The notes under the pieces are model-generated. The model searched no databases. It worked only from the letters and a program-made list of their open reading frames with translations, and had not been told where the DNA came from. A program made the position numbers and the translations under genes. 64,000 bases of DNA from Hofstenia miamia (lineage: Eukaryota > Xenacoelomorpha > Acoela > Hofsteniidae): positions 110,844-174,843 of the forward strand of contig CABFPE010000611.1 in assembly GCA_900660155.1 (NCBI GenBank), given 5' to 3'. Shown in pieces: positions 12,661-24,025 of this stretch. The stretch's first letter is position 1. Every line of letters starts with the position of its first letter.

Positions 12661-14301
12661 AAATGTTATTGAAATGGAATATGAAATTCAATGCAAATTT
12701 ATTAATTAACATTTTACATAATTCTTTTGCCATAATTTGAATCAAAATTTTAATGGTGCAAGATATTTTCATTATGCACATCATATCATAGCAGTGTGAA
12801 TAATACATCATGATAATATATGCATTATCTCATAGCAATATATCCAGATCGTTCCATGGAACAGATTTTTAGCATCCCTCCCATCCCATGGTGAATTTTA
12901 GTGGAATTCCCATGGGAATATAATCCTTGCTAAAGACTAACAAAGGCAATTGTAATGCAAACGTGAATTAAAAAACACAATTAAGTGAACATAAAGATGT
13001 TTACTAAGAAAATGTAGTAAGTTTATCAGTCCGAATCTTCATCCTTATCCATCATTGTTGAAACGTCTTCTTTTGAAATGTCCACCATATCGATGGAGAT
13101 TGGCTCCGGGCTTCGATGCTTTACTTTACTCCAGAACTTTATATAAATTGATTTGATAACTATTTCAGGCAACGTGACTTTACGCGACTTAGAAAGTATG
13201 AGCCTAGCTTGAGAAAACAACCTCTCAACAACTGCAGAGCTTAGATCAACTGAAAATACACATTTTGCAACAGCGTGAAGTATTGGATTGGCTTTGGCAT
13301 TTCGCCAGTAACATACAAGATCCTTGAGAGGTGCTCTGGTAATTTCAAACTTTGCAATCTCAATCTCTATGGGTGTGCATGTACATGGGCGCTGAATCTC
13401 CGGTTCCAAATAGTATGCAGCGAAATCGTCAACGTGGCTACGCCAGAACTGCAACCGTGCAGTGCTTTTTCCGTGCCGTGNAAATGTTATTGAAATGGAA
13501 TATGAAATTCAATGCAAATTTATTAATTAACATTTTACATAATTCTTTTGCCATAATTTGAATCAAAATTTTAATGATGCAAGATATTTTCATTATGCAC
13601 ATCATATCATAGCAGTGTGAATAATACATCATGATAATATATGCATTATCTCATAGCAATATATCCAGATCGTTCCATGGAACAGATTTTTAGCATCCCT
13701 CCCATCCCATGGTGAATTTTAGTGGAATTCCCATGGGAATATAATCCTTGCTAAAGACTAACAAAGGCAATTGTAATGCAAACGTGAATTAAAAAACACA
13801 ATTAAGTGAACATAAAGATGTTTACTAAGAAAATGTAGTAAGTTTATCAGTCCGAATCTTCATCCTTATCCATCATTGTTGAAACGTCTTCTTTTGAAAT
13901 GTCCACCATATCGATGGAGATTGGCTCCGGGCTTCGATGCTTTACTTTACTCCAGAACTTTATATAAATTGATTTGATAACTATTTCAGGCAACGTGACT
14001 TTACGCGACTTAGAAAGTATGAGCCTAGCTTGAGAAAACAACCTCTCAACAACTGCAGAGCTTAGATCAACTGAAAATACACATTTTGCAACAGCGTGAA
14101 GTATTGGATTGGCTTTGGCATTTCGCCAGTAACATACAAGATCCTTGAGAGGTGCTCTGGTAATTTCAAACTTTGCAATCTCAATCTCTATGGGTGTGCA
14201 TGTACATGGGCGCTGAATCTCCGGTTCCAAATAGTATGCAGCGAAATCGTCAACGTGGCTACGCCAGAACTGCAACCGTGCAGTGCTTTTTCCGTGCCGT
14301 G
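12661..14301. repeat. 820-bp contig-end overlap across the N at 13481
   Basis: 12661-13480 and 13482-14301 match at a constant offset of 821. I noticed one difference, near 12754/13575. As with the other single-N joins, this is best read as one locus represented twice, so the two transposase pieces below are probably a single copy. Confidence 0.85.
13026..13454 (-). pseudogene. hAT-family transposase, C-terminal dimerisation domain (duplicate of 13847-14335)
   Basis: The frame encodes the last 142 residues of a hAT transposase. The hallmark is the C-terminal dimerisation region: a tryptophan-containing YWRNAKANPILHAVAKCVFS segment, then SSAVVERLFSQARLILSK, which aligns with the SAxxERxFSxxGxIxxKRR pattern of the family. 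An acidic tail, DKDEDSD, ends at the stop. The BED zinc finger and the catalytic RNase-H-like core are absent, so the protein cannot transpose. It is cut by the contig join at 13481 and matches 13847-14335 residue for residue where they overlap. Confidence 0.75.
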
Positions 14302-14335
14302 CGGTGCCGTGCTCATGCAGTGCCGTGCCTACCAT
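13847..14335 (-). pseudogene. hAT-family transposase, truncated to its C-terminal dimerisation domain
   Basis: This is the longer version of the hAT fragment, with the same ERLFSQARLILSK dimerisation motif and acidic tail. The transposase match starts at about LQFWRSHV. The upstream residues, including HEHGTARHGKSTAR, are translated from a GCCGTGC-type minisatellite and not from transposase. The element is therefore broken on its N-terminal side exactly where the minisatellite begins, near 14275. I found no terminal inverted repeats or 8-bp target duplication for it. Real hAT transposases are usually 500-700 residues, so less than a third remains. Confidence 0.75.
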
Positions 14336-14393
14336 TTTGCATTACTTAGCCGTGCCGTGCCTAACATTTTGCTTTGCTTAGCCGTGCCTTGAC
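14262..14393. repeat. GCCGTGC minisatellite
   Basis: About ten variants of GTGCCGTGC or GCCGTGCC occur within 130 bp, some spaced by CATTTTGC(A/T)TT(A/G)CTTA. Base composition is sharply richer in G and C than the flanks. It abuts the truncated edge of the hAT transposase and may be a subterminal repeat array of that element. Confidence 0.75.
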
Positions 14394-15318
14394 CCAAAAT
14401 TTTTAAAATTCAACAACAATGTTCGTATTTTCATTCCCGCCATTACGCAATATAATTCCCGTTTGACTTTTTGGAAAATTCCAATAATTCCTTACAGATG
14501 TATTAGGTATTATTTTTGTGGCAATGTCGTGAGGCATAGTTAGTACATAAAGAATAATTTACTATTTGTAATTTAATATTTCTAAGTTTATAGTTTAAGT
14601 TTTAATTTTTACATTGTTTTTCTATGCAGCAAGCGTTTTCGAATATGGTGTGATTAATGAATAGTGCTCAATGTTGACACTTTGTAATTAAACGGTCCAT
14701 AACTGGTAACAATTAACTTTAGCAATGAACTAATGTTTGATTTGAGAGATTTTCTTCTCACTTTTTTTGTAAAATGAAATTTTCTTCTAAGAATTCATTA
14801 ATGGTTGCTTTGACAATTGTAAATATATACTGTATATATGTAAATTGAAATTCGATTGCCTTAGTGAGTGATTGCAATGAAAAAGTAGAGGAAATTTTCT
14901 ATATTGTTAGAACATTAATACATAAATATATTATATTGATCGTTTGCTGGCTCACTTTACCATTTTTAATCACCAAAAACTGAAATCGAACTAAACTTTT
15001 TACAAAATTTTGGTGATAAAAACTGAAAATTTGTGGCCAATTCTAGCATATTTCCTAACCAACCTAAAAAGACATCCGACCACAAAGTTGTTTTATATTC
15101 CACTCTTTTATATTTATCGTGTTCTCATTAAGATTAATATATTGTTTTCATGTTGGTTTTGTTAAACATTGATTGTCTGACCCATGGATCGGATTATGGG
15201 TTAACATGATATGGGAAGAGTCGGGTTAAATATCATTTGGGTCGTGTTTGATCGTGGGTCAAAATATGTGACCCATTCGTCACTTTAATACAAGTAAGAT
15301 TATGTAACATACATGAGA
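14394..15318. other. Intergenic, weak GGGTTA/GGGTCA repeats
   Basis: AT-rich spacer without genes. Around 15178-15285 there are several GGGTTA, GGGTCG and TGACCCAT-type words resembling a short diverged repeat. Confidence 0.45.
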
Positions 15319-15990
15319 AGTTATTTCCAAATCTTCTGAATCGTTGCTGCCTACACTAATCCAGCTTAAATAGCAGTTCAATAAATTATTAAAAAAACGT
15401 TCAATAACTAATAATACTAAAAAAATTATTACACATTTATTTGCTAGTCAAATAGGAAATTTTGTCATTCAATTTGACAAATGGTTTCAACAAAATTCTT
15501 CCTATTAAAGTTCTCAAATAATGAAGGAGATTTTATGAATTCAAAACTCTTTGAAAGAAACTCGTTTTCAATAGATATAAGTAACAAGCTTTGTAAAGCT
15601 TTTGTAATATTGATGCCTAAATAATTCGCAATTTAGTAGTTACTTATTTATATCCGTACAAATATTCTGCTCTCTTAATAAGTCCAAGGTTTTGCTCGTT
15701 ATACGGATAGCTCCATACTTTCTAATTTGAGTGATTTCTTGAGTTTTAAGAAATGCTATGCTTTTTTTGCACTAAGTGGAAAAGGCCGCTTAAAATACTT
15801 GCTGTAGTGGAACTAAGCTGTATTCTAGAGTCGTTATTATCTTGTTTTCCATTCTTTGGTTAAAGTTATCCTCCAGCTTGAAGTTAATCCTCATGTAAGC
15901 CGAGGAAGGCATAGACAGACCTATCTTTTCTTCAATAAAACCTACTCAATTTTTTTATGACTATGCCTCATATATTTCGAAAACATATTT
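15319..15990 (-). pseudogene. Relic Z of the GST gene: start of exon 2 plus intron
   Basis: On the minus strand, 15365 down to about 15319 matches the first 45 or so bases of GST exon 2 (around GCTGGATTA in copies B and D), with about a dozen changes. The bases from 15366 to about 15990 follow the intron of copies B and D in order: TTTGCTAGTCAAATAGGAA, TTTTATGAATTCAAAACTCT, then the block near 15860-15990 found at 39310-39440 in copy B. Nothing of exon 1 or the rest of exon 2 is left. This is a dead, older GST copy in the opposite orientation to copy A. It shows that alternating orientation extends to the left edge of the array. Confidence 0.7.
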
Positions 15991-16005
15991 CACTCAAACT
16001 TTATT

Positions 16006-16070
16006 CTTCATATATATATATATATATATATGTATGTATATATATATATATATATATATACATATATACA
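16006..16070. repeat. (TA)n microsatellite
   Basis: TA-rich tract with a few TG interruptions. It forms the left part of an interspersed repeat also seen at 41353, 43700 and 47005. Confidence 0.95.
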
Positions 16071-16300
16071 ATTATACAGTCATGGCAATTTATATGGTTT
16101 GTGGTTTTGAATGAATTAATTCAATTTTGCTTAAGACATATTGCGCAAAATTGCAACAAAGGAAAAACTTTCGGGTGAATAGCCATCAAATAATTGTAAT
16201 TATTGACTATTGTGTGTTATTTATATTTGTTCGCACTATCCTTCTATTATTTATAAACTTCGAATTTGCACCAATATGCATAACTTAGTTTACTATATCT
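16071..16300 (+). repeat. Interspersed repeat with microsatellite head, copy 1 of 4
   Basis: After the (TA)n tract comes a block containing TTCGCACTATCCTTCTATTA and TTGCACCAATATGCATAACT. The same words in the same order follow (TA)n tracts at 41390-41640, 43740-44010 and 47030-47250. Here and at 47 kb the block also contains CAGTCATGGCAATTTA. It may be a short non-autonomous element; ends and target duplications are not clear. Confidence 0.65.
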
Positions 16301-16379
16301 TAAATTGCACTTGCTTATTTACAGTAGGTCATGGTTCAAATTTTCTACAAGATAATGCATAGAATTTATTTGTTTTGAT

Positions 16380-18930
16380 TTGTTCTTTTTTTACTGTAGC
16401 TATTACAGTCAGAGATATTGATACATTGTTGATATTTTGTCAACCTTAATTGTGCGACAATTTCAACTAACCTACAACGATAAATGATGCAACTGTGAAG
16501 AATTCATTGCAGTAATACATGTATATTATTGTTAGACTGTAAGTTCAAACATTTGGTATTGTACTGCATAAATGCCATTTCTAAGGTCGGCATTAGTCTG
16601 GGAGGTAGCCTAGGCAAAGTAAAACCATAAGCAAGATGTAAAACATCTTTGTGGGGAAGAATGAATATAGAGATCATATTCTTAACTTAAAAATTTATTG
16701 ATGCAAAATTTTAAGCCTTCTCTTAACAAAATTCTATATTTATATTATATATTTTTGTCCTGGTTGTGTTCTGATTTAGTACTGTTTGGTCATGTGCTGA
16801 TTAAGGAAACTTCAACAACTTAACCTATGTAATAGTTCTACAAAAATAAAATGTAAGCTAGCGTTACACTTTGACTTTGTCTATGTAAAAGGTGCTATCT
16901 TGCAGAATAATGAGAAATTAGTTAAGTTCTCGAGAACATTGTAGGTTGACAATGCTTATTTAGCAATTGGTGATATGCAGCATCTTTGAGCACTAAACTG
17001 TTTTACATATGAAACACTTTTTCAACAAATAGATTTTTATGAAACCAAAAAATGCCACATTGAACTTTTTACCTAGGACAATGACGATATGCAGTTTCAT
17101 TATAAAGTCATTCAAGCTTTCATTTGTCTCGCACTGAATAAGATGGGGTTTTTTAATTTATATCGGAAACTGATGCTTTCGCAGAAAATCCTTTTCGTTA
17201 TATTGCGTTAAACGTGCGTTTTATTTACACTTAATTTACAATTTACGATTTCTTACTGTTTAATTCTAATGTTACTATGTTCAAAAGGATGCATTCTTGG
17301 ATTTTTTTGCAAACTCATGAAGAAGATAATAAAAAAAACTTAAAACTACGAAGATGCAAGTGTGATGAGTAAATGTAATTCCTCAATCTGCTCATTTTTA
17401 CACTTCCATACAACAGTAAAAAATGGTAAATCATTCACTTCATCAATATCGATTTGCTTCAATTGTTGGATAGTCAATGGATTTCTTCAATAATCACGTA
17501 GTTTCAAAAATCTACAGCGGAAGTTATCGCAGAAATAAAGTATAATACGCAAGTTACTTTGAATTTCAGCTAAAAAGATAATAGACAAAAGCAATCACTA
17601 CGTGATGCGAATTACAAAACTCCATGGTATTCTGGTTTTGCTCTATTACATCTTTGAATTTTACTAGAAAATCAAAAAATGCGAGACAATTCAATGTTTG
17701 CATGACTTTATAACCAACCTGAATAAAGACCATCTTAATGCATTATTATATTGAAATATAGAAAACAAAACAACTAAAATGTCCAACTACACTTTCCTCT
17801 AACTCAAGTCTTTGGCAAATAACATCGGCTAAGGCAAAACAATCAAAACATTCTATACAAATATATTTACAAATTTTGCAGTATTAGTTGTGACGATGCT
17901 ACATTATAAAGCATATAAGAAAGGGAAATGATTTACTCAAATTCCACTACCCATAGTCTGTCAAATCTATTGAATACACTTTTTTATGAACACAATTTTA
18001 TAAAAATTAGAATATTACGAAAACAATGATGGTATTGAAAAAATTGCTTCTTCAAGTCTTTCGCTTTTACTATATTAAATTTCTATTTATCACTAATCAT
18101 TACAAGGAACGCTATAAAATTGCGTAATACAAAATTTCGTGGCAATTTATTTAAATTTTCAACATTTATGCGACACAATTCTATTCAATTAACAAATGAT
18201 ATTTTGAATAATGCACCAACAAACTGACGTTGGCGTGGAAATATAACTTTCCGTCAGATAATGAAACAAAATGAAAATTTGCGGCAAAAAATATTAGTTG
18301 AAAGTTGATAAAGGCTTTTTTTCATTCGGGCAGTGTTTGCATTTTACTGACAGTTTCGGACATGTAATATTCGAAAATTTCTAAGTATATGTAAATTATT
18401 TCAAAGGTTTATGCATAGCATAATACAATGGGATCCAGCTTTTTCAACGCCACTGAAAGGCAGTACTGGATGTCTGGGTATATAGTGTCAAATTGGTTTA
18501 TGCCGTGGAAATAGCCGTTTTGGTTAAATTCTTAGCGATGACTGGTTTCATAAGGTTTACTGTAAATCTGCCACCGGATTCTGGCCAAGTACATCTCTTG
18601 ACTGATGCAAAAGGTATGTGCAATGCGCTAAAGCGCTTTATCGTATATTTCATTCAACATTTTGATTGTCTTTAGCTACATCAGTTAAAAAGAGACGAAA
18701 TTTTTTGAAGTTACTACCCCTTCAGGAAATCTTAATGATTACTATTGTATTAAGCTGAATGACAGTTTTTTGGTCTTCAATATGTGTTGATTACGCTATA
18801 ACTGATGTCATCTGAATATTTAAATTTTAGTTCCTCCGTCAGAAAAATAATCTCTAATATACAGGTGAACACAACGAGGTCGAGCATTACAGCATTGCAA
18901 ACTGAATCACTATATGACAGATTTCTAAAA
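16380..18930 (+). repeat. Upstream part of GST duplication unit A
   Basis: Several blocks recur in order in arm C and inverted in arm B. 16390-16640 matches 46640-46855 inverted. 17762-17870 matches 47700-47810 direct. 18590-18930 matches 48350-48560 and 51000-51300 direct, and 44480-45140 inverted. No protein gene is recognisable; a 60-codon frame at 18493-18675 lies inside the repeat and looks fortuitous. The stretch 16640-17700 between matched blocks holds nothing I recognise. Confidence 0.7.
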
Positions 18931-19845
18931 ATTATAGAATCACATTTACTGGAATTTCTCTTGAAATTTCTGATAATTATTGTAAAATTATATCAATTTT
19001 GTTGAATGCCCTTAAAACTGCGCAATTACATAAAAACTGATAATACCTAAAAATGCGTCAAGAATTGTTTATAATGATAAACGCAATTTTATTCGTACAA
19101 TATAGAGTACTTTATAGGTTTTTTTGCAAATTGATTCTTTATTTTTGCAAAATTGACTCTATTGCTACAACTTTGCTCCTTATTGTTGGAATTGTCTGTA
19201 ATTGATCAATTTTTGTTTTTCAACTACATGCGGTGTGACTTTTAAACTTGTAATAATAGTAGAAAGAAGTCTTAACATTAGAAACAAAAACAAATGCATA
19301 TAAAAGTATCTTCTTTTATTGTGAAAACTGATTAACCTTAAAAACCTATGTTGAACATACTGCAACGAAATTAACTGAAATAAGTACTGAACATGAGATT
19401 AAACAATTATATTAGGTGTTCCCTAGCAATTTATACCAAACCAATTGTTCCACGTCGCTGAATTCATTTGTAATTTCTGTTCACACTAAAGTAAATTTGA
19501 CGAGACATTCAAAGAGACCACTCAACACTCATATAGAACTGTGACTAAATATTTCAGTGACCTGGGAGTGGTACAAAAATGAAGAAGCTGGAACCACGGA
19601 TTTTCAAATTTTGATCAAAATAGAATCCATGCTGTTGTATCAATGGTACTATCAGACAAGAAGATTTCACGAGATTGATATAGGTACAGATATAATGAGA
19701 CTACATGTGGTTGAAATAAGCAAAATTCTGGTTCCGCCCAACCTAACCACTGGCTCGAAAAGGTATGGAAAGATATAGAAATTATAGGAAAATGTGGAAA
19801 TGCTTTTAAAATAGTTGTGGCAATGGAAGAGAATCGCAATTCCAT
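18931..19845 (+). repeat. Duplication unit A, stretch before the assembly gap
   Basis: 19160-19360 matches 49060-49220 direct and about 43190-43320 inverted. 19400-19845 matches 51560-51870 direct and 42070-42460 inverted, around words such as CCAATTGTTCC and GAGACATTCA. There is no gene; this is upstream flank of GST copy A. Confidence 0.65.
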
Positions 19846-20491
19846 NNNNNNNNNNNNNNNNNNNNNNNNNNNNNNNNNNNNNNNNNNNNNNNNNNNNNNN
19901 NNNNNNNNNNNNNNNNNNNNNNNNNNNNNNNNNNNNNNNNNNNNNNNNNNNNNNNNNNNNNNNNNNNNNNNNNNNNNNNNNNNNNNNNNNNNNNNNNNNN
20001 NNNNNNNNNNNNNNNNNNNNNNNNNNNNNNNNNNNNNNNNNNNNNNNNNNNNNNNNNNNNNNNNNNNNNNNNNNNNNNNNNNNNNNNNNNNNNNNNNNNN
20101 NNNNNNNNNNNNNNNNNNNNNNNNNNNNNNNNNNNNNNNNNNNNNNNNNNNNNNNNNNNNNNNNNNNNNNNNNNNNNNNNNNNNNNNNNNNNNNNNNNNN
20201 NNNNNNNNNNNNNNNNNNNNNNNNNNNNNNNNNNNNNNNNNNNNNNNNNNNNNNNNNNNNNNNNNNNNNNNNNNNNNNNNNNNNNNNNNNNNNNNNNNNN
20301 NNNNNNNNNNNNNNNNNNNNNNNNNNNNNNNNNNNNNNNNNNNNNNNNNNNNNNNNNNNNNNNNNNNNNNNNNNNNNNNNNNNNNNNNNNNNNNNNNNNN
20401 NNNNNNNNNNNNNNNNNNNNNNNNNNNNNNNNNNNNNNNNNNNNNNNNNNNNNNNNNNNNNNNNNNNNNNNNNNNNNNNNNNNNNNNNNNN
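19846..20491. other. Assembly gap (646 N)
   Basis: A run of N. The matching places in arms B and C also contain gaps, so a hard-to-assemble tract probably lies here. Confidence 0.99.
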
Positions 20492-20842
20492 AGAATAAAA
20501 GCAATAATATATCTTTGATGTTATTCAAAGAACTTAAAAGAAGCCGATAATGAAAATTCGGAAAAATGTTACGCTGCCGAATCAGTAGATCTTTGTAAAA
20601 CTTGAAATGTCATATTTATCAAAAAAATTTTCTCTAAAGTGAAGAGTCGTCTGTGAACAAATGCCGCAAAGCAGTTTGTCATACATTATTACTCAAATTA
20701 TAATTATTTTGACTACACTTGTTTGTATTTATTATTAGGATTTGTTTGTCAAGATTAGGATTTCGTTTATGAGAAATTCTAGGCAAATTTGAAAATTAGA
20801 AATTCTCTAAACGTTCCTAGCTGAAGTTTGCTACATTGCAAT

Positions 20843-20862
20843 TTCAGTTTAGTCAGTGCAAC
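20843..20862 (+). promoter_or_regulatory. Possible transcription start region of GST copy A
   Basis: The block TCAGTTTAGTCAGTGCAAC is kept in copies A, B (minus, 40531-40548) and C (52919-52937), about 110-130 bp before the ATG, while the sequence between it and the ATG varies more. TCAGT resembles the animal initiator consensus. No clear TATA box at -30. This is an inference from conservation only. Confidence 0.25.
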
Positions 20863-21240
20863 AAAAATCTTATATTCCGGCACTTGAATGCCTCGCATAT
20901 CAGAATCCCTATTATCTACATCATATTTTTTAGCACATGTAACGATGTATTTGATAAAGTTTTTTTAGGATGTCAACACCAGTACTTTACTATTTCCCCG
21001 TTCAAGCGCGCGCTGAACTTATTCGCTTCGTCTTAGCCTATGGAGGAATCGAATATACAGAAGTAAACAACATTAGGGCAACATACAAAAATGACAGCCC
21101 TTTTGGTTCTGTACCATTCATGGACATTGAAGGAAACGTTATGCTCAATCAATGGCTCTGGCAAAATATTATGCTAAAAAGGTTTGGAAATGTTTTTGAA
21201 TGCTGAAAATTGCAGATAACATATCGTAAATACATCTTAA

Positions 21241-22000
21241 CACTATTCTTTACAAAGATTGGGGGTGTTTACATTTACCCCCCCATGTGAATTTTTATTA
21301 ATATTTTTCTTAAAATCAAATTTGAAATGTTGGTTGAATTTTTCACTGCATTAAATTTAGTTTTGCATATTCTGTGAAAATTTGAGTGCGAAAGCATTTT
21401 TTCCAGGAATTATGACTATTTTGTTAACAGTGATTGGCATTTATTTAAATATAGAAGTATTAAAAATTACTAGACAAAAACAAAAAATACTGAGATTAGC
21501 ATTAATAACTAACCAATTAATATGCCTGAATTTATTGCTAGAACTAATAATTTGTGTTTTGAAAAGAAATAAGTAGAACAAAAATAATAAACATTTTGAC
21601 ACATGACATCTCTTAGCATTTTTACCTAAGTTTTTTGCAAAAAATGTCTGAATAAAAATGTTTTTTTTCTAACTTATTATCACATGGTACCAAACTTCAT
21701 GACAATAGCATTACTATATAAAAAAAACCTTGGGGTATTTTGAGACCCACCCCCCTTTGTGAAACCAATGAACATAAAAAAATGTATGAGGATTAACTCT
21801 TTCACTGCGAAATTCGACTTCAGTCCACATCTCTCCTGTTTTATTCTAATAAAATGTCCAAAATCTGGTGTAATTCCATGTAATTCAGTAAATAAAGTGT
21901 TTTTTTAAGAAAAAAATTGATTTTCATTTTTTTGTGTCAAAATGACATTTTTGGAGAATTTCTGAAAATTCATGAAACGCAGTGAAAGGGTTAAGGTTAA
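21241..22000. mobile_element. Insertion in copy A intron, absent from copies B and C
   Basis: In copies B and C the intron reads CATCTTAAATACAATTTC without interruption. In copy A about 760 bp separate CATCTTAA (ending 21240) from TTAAATACAATTTC (from 21997). The insert contains a piggyBac-like MITE at its right side. To the left are two C-rich patches in inverted relation (ACAAAGATTGGGGG at about 21256 and CCCCCTTTGTG at about 21752), suggesting a second nested TIR element. A 64-codon frame inside (21382-21576) is AT-driven and not convincing. Confidence 0.7.
21797..21990. mobile_element. piggyBac-like MITE with TTAA target duplication
   Basis: The element is 194 bp long and flanked by TTAA on both sides (21793-21796 and 21991-21994). 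Its ends are CTCTTTCACTGCG and, as reverse complement of the right end, CCCTTTCACTGCG: 12 of 13 bases agree. TTAA targets with CCCTTT-type ends are typical of the piggyBac superfamily. There is no coding capacity, so it is non-autonomous. Confidence 0.75.
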
Positions 22001-23221
22001 ATACAATTTCTTTCCAAGACACTTAAAGTAGCATTGAAACGGTTATCCCTCTAAATATAACTTAATTTGATAGAAAATGTCAATCCACATTAATTATTAA
22101 GAACGAAATCCATGTCGCCGAATCACTTTCGCTTAAATGTATATATACCAAAAATTAAATTTGAAAAATAAAGTTTGAGTGAAATATGTTTTTTCATCAT
22201 AGATGAGAAAAGCTCTTTAAATTTCGAGTGAATCTTCTTGAGTAAAATATAGGCCTTGCTTGACCTTCCTAGGTTTAGATAAGTATTTACTTCAGACTAG
22301 ACGATTGATATTGTGTATTAAGTATAACTAGAGAACGGCAGTTAAGATAATAACAACTTTAGCATAGACCTTAGTCCACTAAAGCAATTATTTTAAGAGA
22401 CTTTTTCCACGTCGCGTGATTACTTTCTAAAACAACAGCTTGATTTAAAGCAAAAGAAAGCTTTCAATTTATGTTTTCTGCCTTTGCAATATAGAAAAGG
22501 TGCAACGATAGATTCCATAGGGTTCAGAGCCTCCTTTGTGCCCCTCTGTTCACATTTGTGACAACGTCCTTGTAAGAAGCTATCTATATAAAGACCAAGT
22601 TAATTGTTACATAATTACGCAATAACCATCGACAATCTTTACCAAGCCTGTTATGTGAAATTCCTGAAAGCGAGTTTCTTTCCAAGAGTTTTGAATTCAT
22701 AAAATATCAATGATTAATTGAAAACTTCAAAAGGAATTACTTTGTGTATAAACCATCTGTGAAATTAAGTTACAAATCTTTTATTTGACTAGCAAATACA
22801 TGTGTTTATACATGTGTTGTATGATGATTTATTAGAGATTTTATGTAAACAATAAATTATTAACTTATATTTAGTCTGGATTACTGGGAAACAATGATCT
22901 AGAAGAGTTGGAAATTAACTCGTATGCAGATTATATCATCATAGATTGCGTTGATCCATCTATTAAGCAAGGTACATTAAAACAGCAGAATTGCTTGAGA
23001 AGTTGGCCAAGGGGAATTATCTACTTGGAGATAAGGTCACATTTGCTGACATCGCTTTAGCTTATGCTTGTAATTTCGGCAATGCATTCTTGCCATCTAA
23101 CTTTAGAGAGAGTCTCAGTCCGAAAAATAATGCCATTGTAGACAGGGTCTACAATCATCACGGTATTAAAGAGCATATTAACAACCGCAAAGGTCCAAAC
23201 GTTCCACCACGTCCAACATAA

Positions 23222-24025
23222 ATGTGCTCTATTTGCATATTTTTTTAAATTCTTCAGTGAATTTATCAATTACTTAATCTAAAATAATTTTATGTGAATA
23301 TTTATGAATAAATGTTTATGTTAACATTTGTGAATATACGTAGAAAATTCTAATATTTATCATTGAAATTTAGTAAATATTTTAGCTTGATTCGAGTATT
23401 TAATGATAAATTACAATAGTAAACACTCAGTAAATCATAAACAAATTTACAATATAATTGTATAAATGCACCAAAACTTGTTTAAATATCAAAACTTGGT
23501 ATTTTAAATTATTATCCTCATTCTATTTGGAATTTGGAGCCACTTTATAGCCAAATTTCAGTTTACTTTTATGTAACTGCAAAATTTATTGCACATTTTC
23601 AAATTTAAATCAGATTTAAAATATTTCTCGAATTAATTTTTTTAGCCTTTTGAGGCTTTGTTGTACATATATATCCCACTTAAACAAAAATCTATTTTTC
23701 AGCTCTGCGCATAATTCACAGTATATTTTTATTTTGCATCCTTAATCTTATGATAATTAATATAATATTTATAAAGTTTCACCGAAATTGCTAGTTGCTC
23801 CGCAAAATATTTGTCTTTTCTACTTGAGCATGATATTCCTGTTTGACCAAATTTATCACTGACTTCGAAATATATATAATTAAACAGTTCATATTGCTAA
23901 AAATGGCTTTTACCAAACAGTATGTGTGAGAAAGTATATTGATCTTAGATTTTTGTCCGTATTTTTTTGGTAATCCAATAATTGACTACCTTAAGGCCTA
24001 CAAGTACATATATGAGCCACTTAGG
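23222..24025 (+). repeat. 3' flank of GST copy A, shared with copies B, D and relic E
   Basis: The bases after the stop match 63240 down to about 62465 (copy D), 38290 down to about 37610 (copy B) and the first 120 bp or so of the flank of relic E (57763-57890). Conserved words include TATGAATAAATGTTTATGTT, which carries the likely polyadenylation signal, and GCTCCGCAAAATATTTGTC. It is non-coding. Confidence 0.8.

Larger units (their letters stand above)
20970..23221 (+). pseudogene. Sigma-like glutathione S-transferase, copy A (pseudogene)
   Basis: Exon 1 is 20970-21181 and exon 2 is 22875-23221, separated by an intron with GT/AG ends. Exon 1 starts MSTPVLYYFPVQARAELIRF, the thioredoxin-fold start of a cytosolic GST. 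Two lesions kill it. One A is missing at about 21133-21137, so exon 1 is 212 bp instead of 213 and the Gln-Ser glutathione-binding region is read out of frame. Exon 2 has lost a net 73 bp at about 22970, removing the residues after IKHH. Neither change restores the other. The last 76 codons still read TFADIALAYACNFG to PPRPT and a TAA stop. AATAAA lies at 23307-23312. The first codon of exon 2 is TCT where the other copies have GCT. Confidence 0.9.

Noticed and set aside
19806-20528. Long open frames of 227-240 codons on both strands
   Set aside because: They run across the 646-bp N gap; almost all residues are unknown. The same applies to frames across 41729-41958 and 51985-52376.
21382-21576. 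64-codon hydrophobic frame in the intron of copy A as a small membrane protein
   Set aside because: It lies inside an insertion absent from other copies and consists of AT-rich codons.
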